NCBI GenBank assembly: GCA_030447865.1
Contig: JAUJOD010000002.1
Location: forward strand, 520,473 to 584,472
Direction of reading: 5' to 3'
Source of the DNA: Nocardioidaceae bacterium
GTDB lineage: Bacteria > Actinomycetota > Actinomycetes > Propionibacteriales > Nocardioidaceae
Length of the DNA stretch: 64,000 nt
Below, one piece after another: positions 18,796 to 28,116 of the stretch. The translations under genes and the position numbers were made by a program. Below the pieces are notes generated by a model. The model was not told the DNA's origin and did no database searches. It was given only the letters and a program-made list of their open reading frames with translations. Every line of letters starts with the position of its first letter. The first letter of the stretch is position 1.

Positions 18796-20232
18796 TCAGA
18801 CCAGCTCGAAGCGGACTGAGCGCTTCTCGGTGTCGGCCTCGACCAGTTTGACCTGCACCTCGTCACCAAGCGGCAGCTGACCGGACTTCGACTCGACCGG
18901 CGCCTCCACGGCGGGCTCGCTGAGCATGACGGAACCCTTGTCGGGGTCCTTCTCGCCGATCTCGGTGATGACCCCAGCGAACACCTGCCCAACGGACTTG
19001 CCTAGCACACCCGCCTCGACGAGGTCGAGCACCGCGCGTTCGAACTGGTGCGCCCGCCGGTCGGAGTCGCGCATCTCCTGCGGCAGGTCGCGCAACCGCG
19101 CCCGCACCCAGTCGGGGATGTCACGGTCACCGCACACCGCCACCGCGACCTCACCGGCGTACCGGTCAGCGAGGCGCCGCAGCGGGGCGGTGACATGGGC
19201 GTACTCAGCCGCTATTGCCGCATGCTCGATGTGCTCAGGCACACCACCGTCGAAGGCGACGTACCCAGCGCCCCGCAGCAGCGACGTGCACGCGTTGAGC
19301 ATGGCCGCGCCCTCGCCGGTGTTGGGGTCGAGTGAGCGGACGAAGTCGGGATAGTCGACGTCCGGGTTCCACTCGAGGCGAAGGGCAGCAGCGGTACGCC
19401 GCAGCTTGGCGACCGCGTGCTCCGGCGAAGGCGGCAAGGTCCGGACGAGGCCGACCTCGCCGTACAGCATGATCTCGGCCGCGCCCATGCCGGTGAGCAG
19501 CGAGATCTGCGCGTTCCACTCCTCAACCGGCAGCAGCTCACGGAACCGCAGCGACCACCCGTCGTCGCCAACCACGACCTCTTGCTCGGGCAAGGGCAGG
19601 CTGACGCCGCCGCGCTCCCGCTCGCGCTCGAGGCGTAGTCCACCCACCTCGCGCAGCAGGGTCACGACATCGTCGGCTCCCCCTGAGTCGAGTTGTTGCT
19701 GCACCTGGGCGTAGTCGAGCTGCGCCCGGCTCCGCACACGTGCGCGCTCAACCACTACCTTCGTCGCCTCACCCCTTTCATCGAGGTCGATGGTCCACAA
19801 CAGCGCCGGTCGCACCTGGTCAGGGAGCAGACTCGCAGCCGCCTCCGACAGAACCGGCGGATGCAGCGGGATCCGCCGGTCGGGGGCGTACAGCGTCTGA
19901 CCGCGCCGATGCGCCTCAGCGTCGATCGCGCCACCCGGCTCGACGAACGCCGCCACGTCGGCGATGGCGTACAGCACGCGGTAACCGGCGGACGCCCGCT
20001 CGATGTGCATCGCCTGGTCGAGGTCCTTCGCGCCCTCGGGGTCGATGGTGATGAAGGGGACGTCGGTTCGGTCGAGGTCGGGAAGCCGCGGATGAGCGGC
20101 GGCCCGCTCGGCCTCGGCGAGCACGTCGGCGGGGAACTCGGTCGGTACGTCGAGCTCCTGGTCGATCGCCCGCAGCCCGGCGGTCAGGTCCGTGCCGTCG
20201 TGACCTTGCAGCTTGACAGTTCGTCGCGGCAC
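18796..20232 (-). CDS. RNB-domain exoribonuclease (RNase II/R family)
   Basis: A 478-residue ribonuclease containing the RNB catalytic domain that degrades RNA 3' to 5'. The metal-binding segment is FITIDPEGAKDLDQAMHIER, followed by YAIADVAAFVEPGG. It lacks a large N-terminal cold-shock region and is shorter than E. coli RNase R or II, like other actinobacterial RNB proteins. GTG 20232 has AAGGAG seven bases upstream. It is the last gene of a minus-strand series with the RNase HI gene. Confidence 0.9.
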   Translation of the reverse strand: MPRRTVKLQGHDGTDLTAGLRAIDQELDVPTEFPADVLAEAERAAAHPRLPDLDRTDVPFITIDPEGAKDLDQAMHIERASAGYRVLYAIADVAAFVEPGGAIDAEAHRRGQTLYAPDRRIPLHPPVLSEAAASLLPDQVRPALLWTIDLDERGEATKVVVERARVRSRAQLDYAQVQQQLDSGGADDVVTLLREVGGLRLERERERGGVSLPLPEQEVVVGDDGWSLRFRELLPVEEWNAQISLLTGMGAAEIMLYGEVGLVRTLPPSPEHAVAKLRRTAAALRLEWNPDVDYPDFVRSLDPNTGEGAAMLNACTSLLRGAGYVAFDGGVPEHIEHAAIAAEYAHVTAPLRRLADRYAGEVAVAVCGDRDIPDWVRARLRDLPQEMRDSDRRAHQFERAVLDLVEAGVLGKSVGQVFAGVITEIGEKDPDKGSVMLSEPAVEAPVESKSGQLPLGDEVQVKLVEADTEKRSVRFELV

Positions 20233-20288
20233 GACGGGCTCCTTACCTGCGGGCTCTGGTGGCGCTCCACCCTAACGGGCGGCAAAGG

Positions 20289-21533
20289 TCAAGGCGTTGC
20301 CGAGAACTGGTGCAGCGCCGCGGCGCCAGACTCGTAGAACGACACGGTCGTGAACGACGCCGGAGCCACCAGCATCCGATGGGTCGAGTGCAGCGGGGCG
20401 TCGAGAGACAACCGGACGACGAGCTTGATCGGGTTCACGTGGCTCACCACCACGACGGTCTGGCCGGCGTACGTCGTCAGCACCCGGCCCAGCGCCTCCT
20501 CGACCCGCCGTTGCACCTCGACAAGCGACTCACCCCCAGGCGGGCATGCCTCGTGCGACGTCAGCCATGCCTCGGCCTCGGCCGGCCACCGCTCTTGCAC
20601 GTCTTGCAGCGAGTAGCCGTCCCAGTCGCCGAAGCTGCACTCACGGAAGCCGTCGACTACCTCCACCGAAAGGCCGAGCGCCGCCCCCACCACATCGGCC
20701 GTCTCCCGAGTGCGGCGCATCGGGGAGCTGAGCAGCACATCGACGTCGACCTCGGCCGCCAACGCCTCCGCCGCACGCAGCGCCTGCTCGCGGCCGAGAT
20801 CGTTCAGTCCCGGGTCGGCACCGCCCGGGCCGCAGAACAGCCGGGCGACGGTGCGATCGGTCTCGCCGTGCCGGAGCAAGATGACGGTCGTCTCGGTGCC
20901 GAGCGTCTCACTCCAACCGGGCATGGGGTTCTGTGCGGCCGGCTGCCCGCCAACGCCAGGTGGGGGCGGCTCAGCGGCGTCCGGAACCGGATCGACGGGT
21001 ACGGCGGCCGCCGCGGTTCCGACCAGCTCGGCCGGACCGGCCGGGTCAGCCGAGTCGGCCGCGTCAGCTAGCCCGATCGCTGGGCTCTCGGGCGGGTCGC
21101 CGACGACGTACACCTCGCCACGGGCAGCGGCGTCCATGGCGAGGTTGGCGAGCCGGTCGGCATGCGTGTTCTGCAGCCGCGGCACCCAGATCCAGGTGAC
21201 CTCAGCGGGGGCCAGTCGCCGGGCGGTCAGCGCCAGCGGACGCATGTCGGGGTGCTTGACCTTCCACCGGCCGGCCATCTGCTCCACGACCAGCTTGGAG
21301 TCCATCCGCACCTCGAGCGCAGCGCCCGGCGCGTGCTCGGCGTACAGCTGCAGCCCGGCGATCAGGCCGCGATACTCGGCCACGTTGTTGGTCGCCCGCC
21401 CGATGGATTCCGCCGCCTCTGCAATCAGCGCGCCAGTCACTGCGTCCTTCAGCACCGCGCCGTACCCGGCCGGACCAGGGTTGCCGCGAGAGCCCCCGTC
21501 GGCCTCGATGACAACGCGGCTGTACTCCCCCAT
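20289..21533 (-). CDS. Bifunctional RNase HI / histidine phosphatase
   Basis: A 414-residue fusion like mycobacterial Rv2228c. Residues 1-140 are RNase HI: IEADGGSRGNPGPAGYG, NNVAEYRGLIAGL, DSKLVVEQM and NTHADRLAN hold the acidic active site. A Pro/Ala-rich linker (about 150-210) leads to a histidine phosphatase of the CobC type with LLRHGETDRT, GFRECSFGDWDG and VVVVSHVNPIK. The family pairs RNA:DNA hybrid cleavage with an acid phosphatase that may act on alpha-ribazole phosphate. ATG 21533 is the family start. Confidence 0.93.
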   Translation of the reverse strand: MGEYSRVVIEADGGSRGNPGPAGYGAVLKDAVTGALIAEAAESIGRATNNVAEYRGLIAGLQLYAEHAPGAALEVRMDSKLVVEQMAGRWKVKHPDMRPLALTARRLAPAEVTWIWVPRLQNTHADRLANLAMDAAARGEVYVVGDPPESPAIGLADAADSADPAGPAELVGTAAAAVPVDPVPDAAEPPPPGVGGQPAAQNPMPGWSETLGTETTVILLRHGETDRTVARLFCGPGGADPGLNDLGREQALRAAEALAAEVDVDVLLSSPMRRTRETADVVGAALGLSVEVVDGFRECSFGDWDGYSLQDVQERWPAEAEAWLTSHEACPPGGESLVEVQRRVEEALGRVLTTYAGQTVVVVSHVNPIKLVVRLSLDAPLHSTHRMLVAPASFTTVSFYESGAAALHQFSATP

Positions 21534-21574
21534 GTCAGCCCGCGGGCGCCGTTTCGATCGTGCAGCCAGCCACG

Positions 21575-22327
21575 TCAGGACTTCGCCAGTCCGGACTCCG
21601 GGGTGCGGACCAGGATCCGGTTGCACTCCTCGCAGCGCAGCACCTCATCGGGCGGCGCCGCCGTCATCCGGGCCAGGTCGGCAGCACCCACCTCCAGCTG
21701 GCAGGCGCCGCAGCGCTTGTGGTGCAACGCGCCGACCCCCACGCCACCAGACTGGTCGCGCAGCCGGTCGTACACAGCCAGCAGATTCGCCGGAATGTCG
21801 GCGGCGAGCTTCTCGCGCTCGGCCAGCGCGTCGGTCTGTTTTTCGGCGATGTCTTGGGCTACCTCGTCGCGCTCCTTCTCTTTCGCGACCAGTTGCTCGT
21901 CGAGATCGGCCAGCTCCTGAGTAAGCCGGTCAAGCTCATTTTGTGCCGTCTCGAGCCGCTCCATCACCTCGAGCTCGGCGTCCTCGAGGTCGCTGATGCG
22001 ACGGGCGAGCGTCTCGGTCTCGTGCTGCATCGCCTGCAACTGCTTTGGATCGCCGACGACCCCAGCGGCGATGCGTTGCTGGTTCCGCTCCCGCCGCGTC
22101 TTGACCTGTTCGACGTCGGCGTCGGCCTTGCGCTGCTCGCGGGCCAGGTCGGCCACCTCGGTCTGCAGGTGTCCGTGCCGGGCGCTGACATCGGTACGGC
22201 GTTCGGCCAGCGCATCGAGTGCCACCTGCTCCGGCATGGTCTTGAGCCAGTGAGCGAGCTTGTCGAGCGTCGAGTCGACCTGCTGCAGGTCAAGCAGTCT
22301 CAGCTGGGCAGTCTCGTCGGCTTTCAG
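21575..22327 (-). CDS. Coiled-coil protein with C4 zinc ribbon (DUF164), CTG start likely
   Basis: About 250 residues: a long coiled coil followed by a zinc ribbon with HKRCGACQLEV and LRCEECNRILV. Homologues begin with a segment like MKA..QLRLLDLQ; here that segment (KADETAQLRLLDLQQVD) is encoded upstream of the first ATG (22237) and begins at CTG 22327, six bases after GGAG. The nearest in-frame ATG would remove 30 conserved residues. It follows the Nif3-like gene with only nine bases between stop and CTG. The family may bind nucleic acid; function is unsettled. Confidence 0.85.
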   Translation of the reverse strand: MKADETAQLRLLDLQQVDSTLDKLAHWLKTMPEQVALDALAERRTDVSARHGHLQTEVADLAREQRKADADVEQVKTRRERNQQRIAAGVVGDPKQLQAMQHETETLARRISDLEDAELEVMERLETAQNELDRLTQELADLDEQLVAKEKERDEVAQDIAEKQTDALAEREKLAADIPANLLAVYDRLRDQSGGVGVGALHHKRCGACQLEVGAADLARMTAAPPDEVLRCEECNRILVRTPESGLAKS

Positions 22328-22336
22328 CGTCGGCTC

Positions 22337-23494
22337 CTAGGCAGAATTGGCAGCACCGGCACGATAGTTCCACGGATCGGTACAGACCCGCGACACCATC
22401 ATCTCGACATGGCTCCCCCGCCCCTCCAGCATGCCCGCCAACGCCTCGCTGGCGACCGGCAACCAGGTCCATTCCGCCGCCCAGTGGGGTACGTCGACAA
22501 GAGCCGGCGCGCCGTCGTACTCACGGAACTCCGACGCCGGGTGGTGGCGCAGGTCGGAGGTGACGTAGACGTCGACGCCAGCGGCGCGGGCGTCGTCGAG
22601 CAGGAAGTCGCCGGCCCCGCCGGTTACGGCCACGGTGCGGACCTGGCTGTCCAGGTCCCCTGAGACGCGGGCTCCCACCGCTGTCGGTGGCAGTGCGGCG
22701 ACGACGGAGTCGGCGAACCGCCGCAGCGTGGTCGGCTCGGGCAACGTGCCGACGCGGCCGGCGCCGCGGTCGGCGGACCAGCCAGCTAGTTCCAGGACAT
22801 CGAACGCAGGCTCCTCGTACGGGTGTGCCGCCCGCAGCGCCGTCACCACGTCGTCGCGATGGCGTCGGGGCAGGACCATCTCGACCCGAACCTCGTCGAC
22901 AACCTCGATCTCGCCCCTCGAACCGATCGCGGGATTCGCCCCGTCCCCCGGCCGGAACGTGCCCTGCCCCTGGGCGAGGAACGCACAGCGGTCGTAGTCG
23001 CCGATGCGACCGGCTCCCGCCGCAGCCAACGCATCCACCACCGCATTGGCCGTTTCGCGAGGGACGAACGTCACGATCTTGTCGAGCGGGTCGACCGGGT
23101 GCGGTCGAAGCGGTCGGACGTCCTCGAGCCCCCCGGCCCGAGCGAGCGACTCCGAGACGCCGCGAGGCGGTGAGTCGGCGTTGGTGTGGGCGACGTACAA
23201 CCCGATGCCGTGCGAGATCAGGTCGTGGATCACGCGGCCCTTGGGCGATGAGGCGGCGACCGTGGAGACGGGGCGGTACAGCAGCGGGTGATGCGCGACG
23301 ACCGGGTCGGCGCGCACGGAGTTCGCCTCGTCGGCGACGGCCTGCACCGGGTCGACGGCGAACAGCACTCGGCGTACGTCGGCGGCCGGGTCGCCCACCA
23401 CCAGCCCGACGGCGTCATCGTCGGCTGCCCAGCGCGGCGGATACAGCTCCTCGATGGCCGCGACGACGGCAGCCAGCGGTGCATCGGTCGTCAC
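22337..23494 (-). CDS. Nif3-like dinuclear metal centre protein
   Basis: A 385-residue member of the Nif3/YbgI (GTP cyclohydrolase 1 type 2 homologue) family. Metal ligands are in VVAHHPLLYRP, YVAHTNADSPPRG and the C-terminal DVPHWAAEW. GTG 23494 gives the normal start VTTDAPLAAVVAAIEE; the longer frame upstream is a shadow. A variable insert of about 100 residues between the two halves is normal in the family. It is transcribed with the zinc ribbon and RNase HI genes, a conserved actinobacterial order. Confidence 0.9.
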   Translation of the reverse strand: MTTDAPLAAVVAAIEELYPPRWAADDDAVGLVVGDPAADVRRVLFAVDPVQAVADEANSVRADPVVAHHPLLYRPVSTVAASSPKGRVIHDLISHGIGLYVAHTNADSPPRGVSESLARAGGLEDVRPLRPHPVDPLDKIVTFVPRETANAVVDALAAAGAGRIGDYDRCAFLAQGQGTFRPGDGANPAIGSRGEIEVVDEVRVEMVLPRRHRDDVVTALRAAHPYEEPAFDVLELAGWSADRGAGRVGTLPEPTTLRRFADSVVAALPPTAVGARVSGDLDSQVRTVAVTGGAGDFLLDDARAAGVDVYVTSDLRHHPASEFREYDGAPALVDVPHWAAEWTWLPVASEALAGMLEGRGSHVEMMVSRVCTDPWNYRAGAANSA

Positions 23495-23616
23495 GCCGCT
23501 CAGCGTATCTGCCCGGCCGCGAGTGGTTGAATAGCGAGTTCGGACGGCTGCGAGCTGCGCGTTCAGACGCGGTAGCCGACTTGACGCTGCGATGCGACGT
23601 ACGACAATCTGCCCAT

Positions 23617-23632
23617 GATATCGTTCGATATC
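23617..23632. promoter_or_regulatory. Palindromic operator candidate of the vapBC operon
   Basis: A perfect inverted repeat GATATCG-TT-CGATATC just upstream of the antitoxin ribosome binding site. A possible promoter (TTGACG at 23581, CAATCT at 23605) would start transcription inside it. Ribbon-helix-helix antitoxins usually repress their own operon through such sites. Confidence 0.65.
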
Positions 23633-23648
23633 GAAGGAGCTGATCTTG

Positions 23649-23870
23649 ATGTCCAACCTCTTAATTCGAGATCTCCCGGACCCGATCATTGCGGCCTTGG
23701 ACGCCCACGCCGCCAGGCTGGGGCTGTCCCGTAGCGAGTTCGTTCGCCGCCGGCTGACCAACGAGGCCCAGCGAACCAGTGGCCGGGTCACCATCGAGGA
23801 TCTCGATCGGTTCGCGCGGACCTTCGACGGCTTGGCTGATGCCGATCTCATGCGACGGGCTTGGAGCTGA
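23649..23870 (+). CDS. vapB: VapB-type ribbon-helix-helix antitoxin
   Basis: A 73-residue antitoxin. The N terminus ([20 protein letters not shown], then [11 protein letters not shown]) is a ribbon-helix-helix DNA-binding domain; the C-terminal tail ([18 protein letters not shown]) would wrap the toxin. ATG 23649 follows AAGGAG. Its TGA shares one base with the toxin's ATG. Confidence 0.88.
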   Translation: MSNLLIRDLPDPIIAALDAHAARLGLSRSEFVRRRLTNEAQRTSGRVTIEDLDRFARTFDGLADADLMRRAWS

Positions 23871-24280
23871 TGGAGTGGCTCATCGACAAGTCGGCGCTGG
23901 TCAGGCTCCACCAATGCGCGGACGTGGCAGAGTGGGTTGCGCGTATCGAGCGTGGGCTGGTGCGCATCTCTAACATCACCCGCCTGGAAGTGGGCTATTC
24001 CGCCCGCTCCGGGAACGACCTGCGGCGAGGCCTCCGGACTCCTCCACTTTCCAGCATGTCGGTGGAGTATCTCTCCCCGGCGATAGAGGACCGAGCGATT
24101 GAAGTCCTCACTCTGTTAGCCGACTGCGGCCAACATCGGGCCCCCTCCATCCCTGACTTGCTCATCGCCGCGACCGCGGAGCTGAACAGCCTGACGGTGT
24201 TGCATCTCGACAAGGACTTCGACCTCATCGCCGAGATCACTCAGCAGGACGTCGAGCGGGTATCCGTCAGCGGCGCGTGA
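23870..24280 (+). CDS. vapC: VapC-type PIN-domain RNase toxin
   Basis: A 136-residue PIN-domain ribonuclease. Acidic active-site residues are visible in [29 protein letters not shown] and the final DKDFDLIAE. It starts at ATG 23870, overlapping the antitoxin stop by one base. Family role: cleavage of tRNA or rRNA when the antitoxin is lost. Confidence 0.9.
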   Translation: MEWLIDKSALVRLHQCADVAEWVARIERGLVRISNITRLEVGYSARSGNDLRRGLRTPPLSSMSVEYLSPAIEDRAIEVLTLLADCGQHRAPSIPDLLIAATAELNSLTVLHLDKDFDLIAEITQQDVERVSVSGA

Positions 24281-24322
24281 GATACGGTCGAGAACCACGC
24301 TCAGCGCCGGGAGGGGATAGCC

Positions 24323-25807
24323 ATGGCCAAGACTTCCCGCACCCTGCCCGGTGTCTACAGCGAACCGGTGGTGTCTTCTTCTGACGATGACACCCGGCCC
24401 GAGCTGGCCGACGTCGGCCGGTTGGTACGTCGTGGGGTGCGCGGCGTGGTGGGAGCGGCCAGGGCCGGAGAGCGAGTAACGCTCTCGTCGCTGCTTCGCG
24501 ACCATCTCGGCGCGGACAGCGGTGACCGGGCTGTCGTCGAGGAGGTGTGGCCGCAGTACGAGCAGGTAAACCTGCAGGCGGGCGTCGATGCTTGGCTGCG
24601 CGCGGCTCCGGGGACTCACGAATTGATCGGCGTGGTCGGCTTCCAACACCGCGAGTTTGGACTGGCGGAGTTACTGCTCGGCAGCGGCCACCACGGCCTG
24701 CGACCTGGCAACGTGGCCCGTATCAACCTCGCCAGCGGACCGGACGGAGAGATGAGCGCGTGTGTCCGCTGCGGCCTCTACCTGATCAGCGAAGGCGAGC
24801 GGCGCTCGGCGGCTCTGCTGCGTGGCGGTGAGCGTCACGAGCCGCTGACCGTGCAGGTCGTCAGCACCGACGATGCCTACGCTCTGCGGATTGCCGCCGA
24901 GATCAGAGAGTTGGCCGTCGTCCACAACGTCTTCCGCAAGCAGGTGCTGTCGTTCGGTGGTGAGGTTTTCGGCCACGGCGAGACCCTGCTGCACTTCCAT
25001 CGTCGACCCGCCATGGACACGGATCAACTCATCTTGCCGACCGAGACCCTGAACGCGGTGCAGCACCAGGTCGTCGAGGTGGCCCGGCACAAGCACCGGC
25101 TGCTGGCGGCCGGTCAGCATCTCAAGCGGGGGTTGCTGTTGTACGGGCCGCCGGGTGTCGGTAAGACGCACACGGTTCGCTACCTAATTGGCAGTCTCAC
25201 CGACACAACGGTGATCCAACTGACCGGCGGGGCTTTGCACCTGATCGCAGAGGCGTGCTCGGTGGCGAGAACCCTGGCACCCGCGATGCTTGTCGTTGAA
25301 GACGTTGACCTGATTGCGGAAGACCGCGGCATGCATCCGGGGCACCATCCGATGCTGTTTCAGTTGCTCAACGAGATGGACGGGCTGGCCGAGGACGCCG
25401 ACGTCGTCTTCGTGCTCACAACGAACCGAGCGGACCTGCTCGAACCTGCGTTGGCCGCTCGACCCGGACGGGTCGACCAGGCGGTAGAGCTAACCCTGCC
25501 CGATATCGACTCCCGCCGACGGCTGTTTGACCTGTACCGCGGGGGGCTCGACGTCGATGTGAGCCGGCTCGACAGCGTGCTGGAGCGGACCGAGGGCGTC
25601 ACAGCATCCTTCCTCAAGGAGCTGATGCGGCGCGCTGCCCTGCTTGCTGCCGCTCGCGACGGCACCGCAGACGGGCCGCTCGCGGTCTCAGCCGCTGACC
25701 TTGATGCAGCCCTCGACGAACTGCTGGACACGCGCAACGCGATGACGCGGGTGCTGCTCGGCGCTGGGGAGAACGCAACCCCCATCGAACGCGTCGGCCT
25801 TGCCTGA
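24323..25807 (+). CDS. AAA+ ATPase with an unrecognised N-terminal domain
   Basis: A 494-residue protein. The AAA+ module is C-terminal: Walker A GPPGVGKTHT near 274, Walker B MLVVEDVDLIAED near 320, sensor LTTNRADLLEPALAARPGR near 364, like the CDC48/FtsH-type AAA clade. The first 220 residues are not recognised; they include two Cys in SACVRCGLYLIS. ATG 24323 follows GAGGGGA. The next gene overlaps its stop. A remodelling or unfolding role follows from the family; the substrate is unknown. Confidence 0.82.
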   Translation: MAKTSRTLPGVYSEPVVSSSDDDTRPELADVGRLVRRGVRGVVGAARAGERVTLSSLLRDHLGADSGDRAVVEEVWPQYEQVNLQAGVDAWLRAAPGTHELIGVVGFQHREFGLAELLLGSGHHGLRPGNVARINLASGPDGEMSACVRCGLYLISEGERRSAALLRGGERHEPLTVQVVSTDDAYALRIAAEIRELAVVHNVFRKQVLSFGGEVFGHGETLLHFHRRPAMDTDQLILPTETLNAVQHQVVEVARHKHRLLAAGQHLKRGLLLYGPPGVGKTHTVRYLIGSLTDTTVIQLTGGALHLIAEACSVARTLAPAMLVVEDVDLIAEDRGMHPGHHPMLFQLLNEMDGLAEDADVVFVLTTNRADLLEPALAARPGRVDQAVELTLPDIDSRRRLFDLYRGGLDVDVSRLDSVLERTEGVTASFLKELMRRAALLAAARDGTADGPLAVSAADLDAALDELLDTRNAMTRVLLGAGENATPIERVGLA

Positions 25808-27374
25808 CAGCGGCGTCAGCCAAACCGCTTCCCGGAATGTCGCTGGTGCTGTGGCAGCGCCAGTACGCCGGTCCGACAGCCGATTCCTCCTCGTCGCGGT
25901 CGCCGTATGTCTTCTGCTGCGCTTCCCCGGTCTGCTCTGGCCGCTGACTCCGGACGAGTCGGGGTTCTTGCTCGTCGCCCGGAACTGGAATCCTGAGCCG
26001 CTCAACCCGTTCGGCTATTACTGGGTGGACCGCTCACCGATTCTTATCGGGTTGTACAGGGCTGCCGACGTGCTCGGGGGGGCCTATATGCCGCGGGTTG
26101 TCGCCGCTGCCCTCGCCGCCTTGTTGGTCGTGGCGGCGCATCGATCTGGGTATCTCATTGGCGGCCGGACCGCCGCGCGTTGGGCGACAGTCACTGCGGT
26201 TGCGTTGGTGAGCAATCCGGAACTTTATGCCTGGACGGCCAAGGGTGAGATGCTCGGCATTCCCTTTGTCATGATGAGCTGCTGGCTGATCTTGGAGGCT
26301 CTGCAGCGACCACACAATTGGCGATGCCTAGCCTTTGCCAGCGGGGCCGGAATCGCTGCCGTCGTAGCGCTTGGCATGAAGCAAAACCTGGCAGGTGGGA
26401 TGGTGTTCGGCGCAGTGATTTTGGCCAGTTTATGCCTCCGCCGAGACTCCCGACACGAGGGCTTGGCTCTTGCCGGATCAGCGCTCGCCGGCGCCGCGCT
26501 TCCCGTTGTTGCCATCATCTGTTGGGCCGGCTGGAACGATGTGCACCTGTCCACGTTTTGGGAGATGATGTACGGCTTCCGGGCGGATGCCTTCTCAGCG
26601 ATCACGCGGACGGGCATGGAAGCGGAGTTGGCAAGAGCTGACACGTTGGCTTTGCTGTTTATCCAGACGGGACTCGTGGCCATCTTCGCATGGTTCCTCG
26701 TCTCCTTACCTAAGGCAGCGTCGAGCCACGCAACGGTTACGCTCGCGGTACTTGTGATGCTGTTGATGGACGGCATCGGTGTTGTGCTAGGCGGCAGCTA
26801 TTGGACGGCGTACCTTTTGCCGTTGATCCCACCCGCAGCAATCGCGGTTGCCATCCTCGCCGGTGGCAAGGACTATGTCGGTCGATGGACGCGTGGGATC
26901 GTCGTACTCACGTCGCTCCTCACCGCATATTGGGTGGTGGACTTCACGATCTCGCGCACCACCGGTGACATTGATCCGACCGCCTACCACGTAGGGCTGG
27001 CCATCAACGACGTCGCTGAACCTCACGACACGATCCTGCCGTTGTATGGTCGCGCCGACATCGTGCACGCGTCTGGCCTGGAGAATCCGTATCGCTACCC
27101 CTGGAGCCTGCCTGCCCGCGTTCTCGATCCCGAACTGGCAGAGATGAGGTCGCTTCTGGCGAGCCCAACGCGTCCGACGTGGGTCGTCGAGTGGGACCCA
27201 GTAAACATCTGGGGCATTGACACGGCGGGCCGTGTGCAGTCTCTGCTGGACAGGCACTATGTCGACGTCGCAGAACTTTGTGGGCGGACGATCTGGCGCA
27301 GCCGGAACCACCACCGGCCGCCCCCGCCGGCGATCAACTGCAATGAATCCTGGCTAGAGATCCAGTTCGGATGA
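25800..27374 (+). CDS. Polytopic membrane protein, GT-C (GT39-like) glycosyltransferase candidate
   Basis: About 524 residues with roughly ten to twelve hydrophobic helices and a C-terminal soluble part of about 130 residues. The first outer loop after helix 1 has TPDESGF, the Asp-Glu pair typical of GT-C transferases using polyprenyl-phosphate sugars. TTG 25800 overlaps the ATPase stop; a start further in is possible. The substrate cannot be inferred. Third-position GC looks lower than in the neighbours. Confidence 0.7.
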   Translation: MPDSGVSQTASRNVAGAVAAPVRRSDSRFLLVAVAVCLLLRFPGLLWPLTPDESGFLLVARNWNPEPLNPFGYYWVDRSPILIGLYRAADVLGGAYMPRVVAAALAALLVVAAHRSGYLIGGRTAARWATVTAVALVSNPELYAWTAKGEMLGIPFVMMSCWLILEALQRPHNWRCLAFASGAGIAAVVALGMKQNLAGGMVFGAVILASLCLRRDSRHEGLALAGSALAGAALPVVAIICWAGWNDVHLSTFWEMMYGFRADAFSAITRTGMEAELARADTLALLFIQTGLVAIFAWFLVSLPKAASSHATVTLAVLVMLLMDGIGVVLGGSYWTAYLLPLIPPAAIAVAILAGGKDYVGRWTRGIVVLTSLLTAYWVVDFTISRTTGDIDPTAYHVGLAINDVAEPHDTILPLYGRADIVHASGLENPYRYPWSLPARVLDPELAEMRSLLASPTRPTWVVEWDPVNIWGIDTAGRVQSLLDRHYVDVAELCGRTIWRSRNHHRPPPPAINCNESWLEIQFG

Positions 27375-27484
27375 AAGAGGCCAGGGCCATATCGGTATCA
27401 GTGTGTTGAGCGTGCCGGTAACGCTTCAGACACGAAACGGTGCCAGGTGCTCGACCGGCTGTAGCGTTCTAGCAGGAGGTACGC

Positions 27485-27874
27485 ATGGGCCGTTCGAGGG
27501 TTGCGCTGGCCGTAGCGGCGAGTCTAGTGACTGTGGCGGGCTGTGCTAGTGGTCAGAGTGGGGATGCCAGTGTGGAGGGGAACTCCAAGACACCGGGAGC
27601 GGTTCAGCGCCACTGCAACAGTTCACTGCAGTCGATCGGTTTCTGGGATCATGCGGCAGGAGCCAAGGGCTTCCCGACTCCGAGGCAAGCGGTCAAGCCC
27701 TTGATGACAGCGAAAGCTGCTGACCACTACGACCAGCTACGGATGATCCATCGTGATCGTCGCCCTGCACTTGCTTTCATCTCCCATGACGACGGAACGC
27801 TGCGTGCAAAGCTGACAATAGTGCGCACTTCGTCCGGTGGGTGGTTGGTGAGCTCCGGTGTCTACTGTCACTGA
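27485..27874 (+). CDS. Putative lipoprotein
   Basis: A 129-residue protein with a signal peptide and lipobox (VTVAGC, Cys near 20). The mature part has a Ser/Gly-rich spacer, two further Cys residues and a beta-rich C terminus ([20 protein letters not shown]). ATG 27485 follows AGGAGGT. No family recognised. Confidence 0.7.
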   Translation: MGRSRVALAVAASLVTVAGCASGQSGDASVEGNSKTPGAVQRHCNSSLQSIGFWDHAAGAKGFPTPRQAVKPLMTAKAADHYDQLRMIHRDRRPALAFISHDDGTLRAKLTIVRTSSGGWLVSSGVYCH

Positions 27875-27983
27875 CCAGGTTAGCGACAGCACCCACTTTT
27901 GGAACTCAATTTGGCAGGCGTCAAAGAACCACGCCGACATTTGCACGCCACTCGAACAGGCAATCAACGGCGATTTCTATCAG

Positions 27984-28055
27984 TGGGCGCAGCAGGGATC
28001 GAACCTGCGACCACCTCCTTGTAAGGGAGGTGCTCTACCGCTGAGCTATACGCCC
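27984..28055 (-). tRNA. tRNA-Val (TAC)
   Basis: A 72-nt cloverleaf on the minus strand starting GGGCGTATAGCTCAGCGG. The acceptor stem is GGGCGTA/TGCGCCC, the anticodon stem-loop CCTCC-CTTACAA-GGAGG gives TAC, and the T arm is GCAGG-TTCGATC-CCTGC. The discriminator is A and CCA is not encoded. Confidence 0.97.
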
Positions 28056-28116
28056 TCGAGACCGCGCCAGCCTAGTGCGCAGGAGCTACGACCGACCACC
28101 AAAGCGGGGACCAGCG

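Noticed and set aside
20710-21924. A 404-codon plus-strand open frame
   Set aside because: It is antisense to the RNase HI/phosphatase fusion and its product is Ser/Ala/Pro-rich without motifs.
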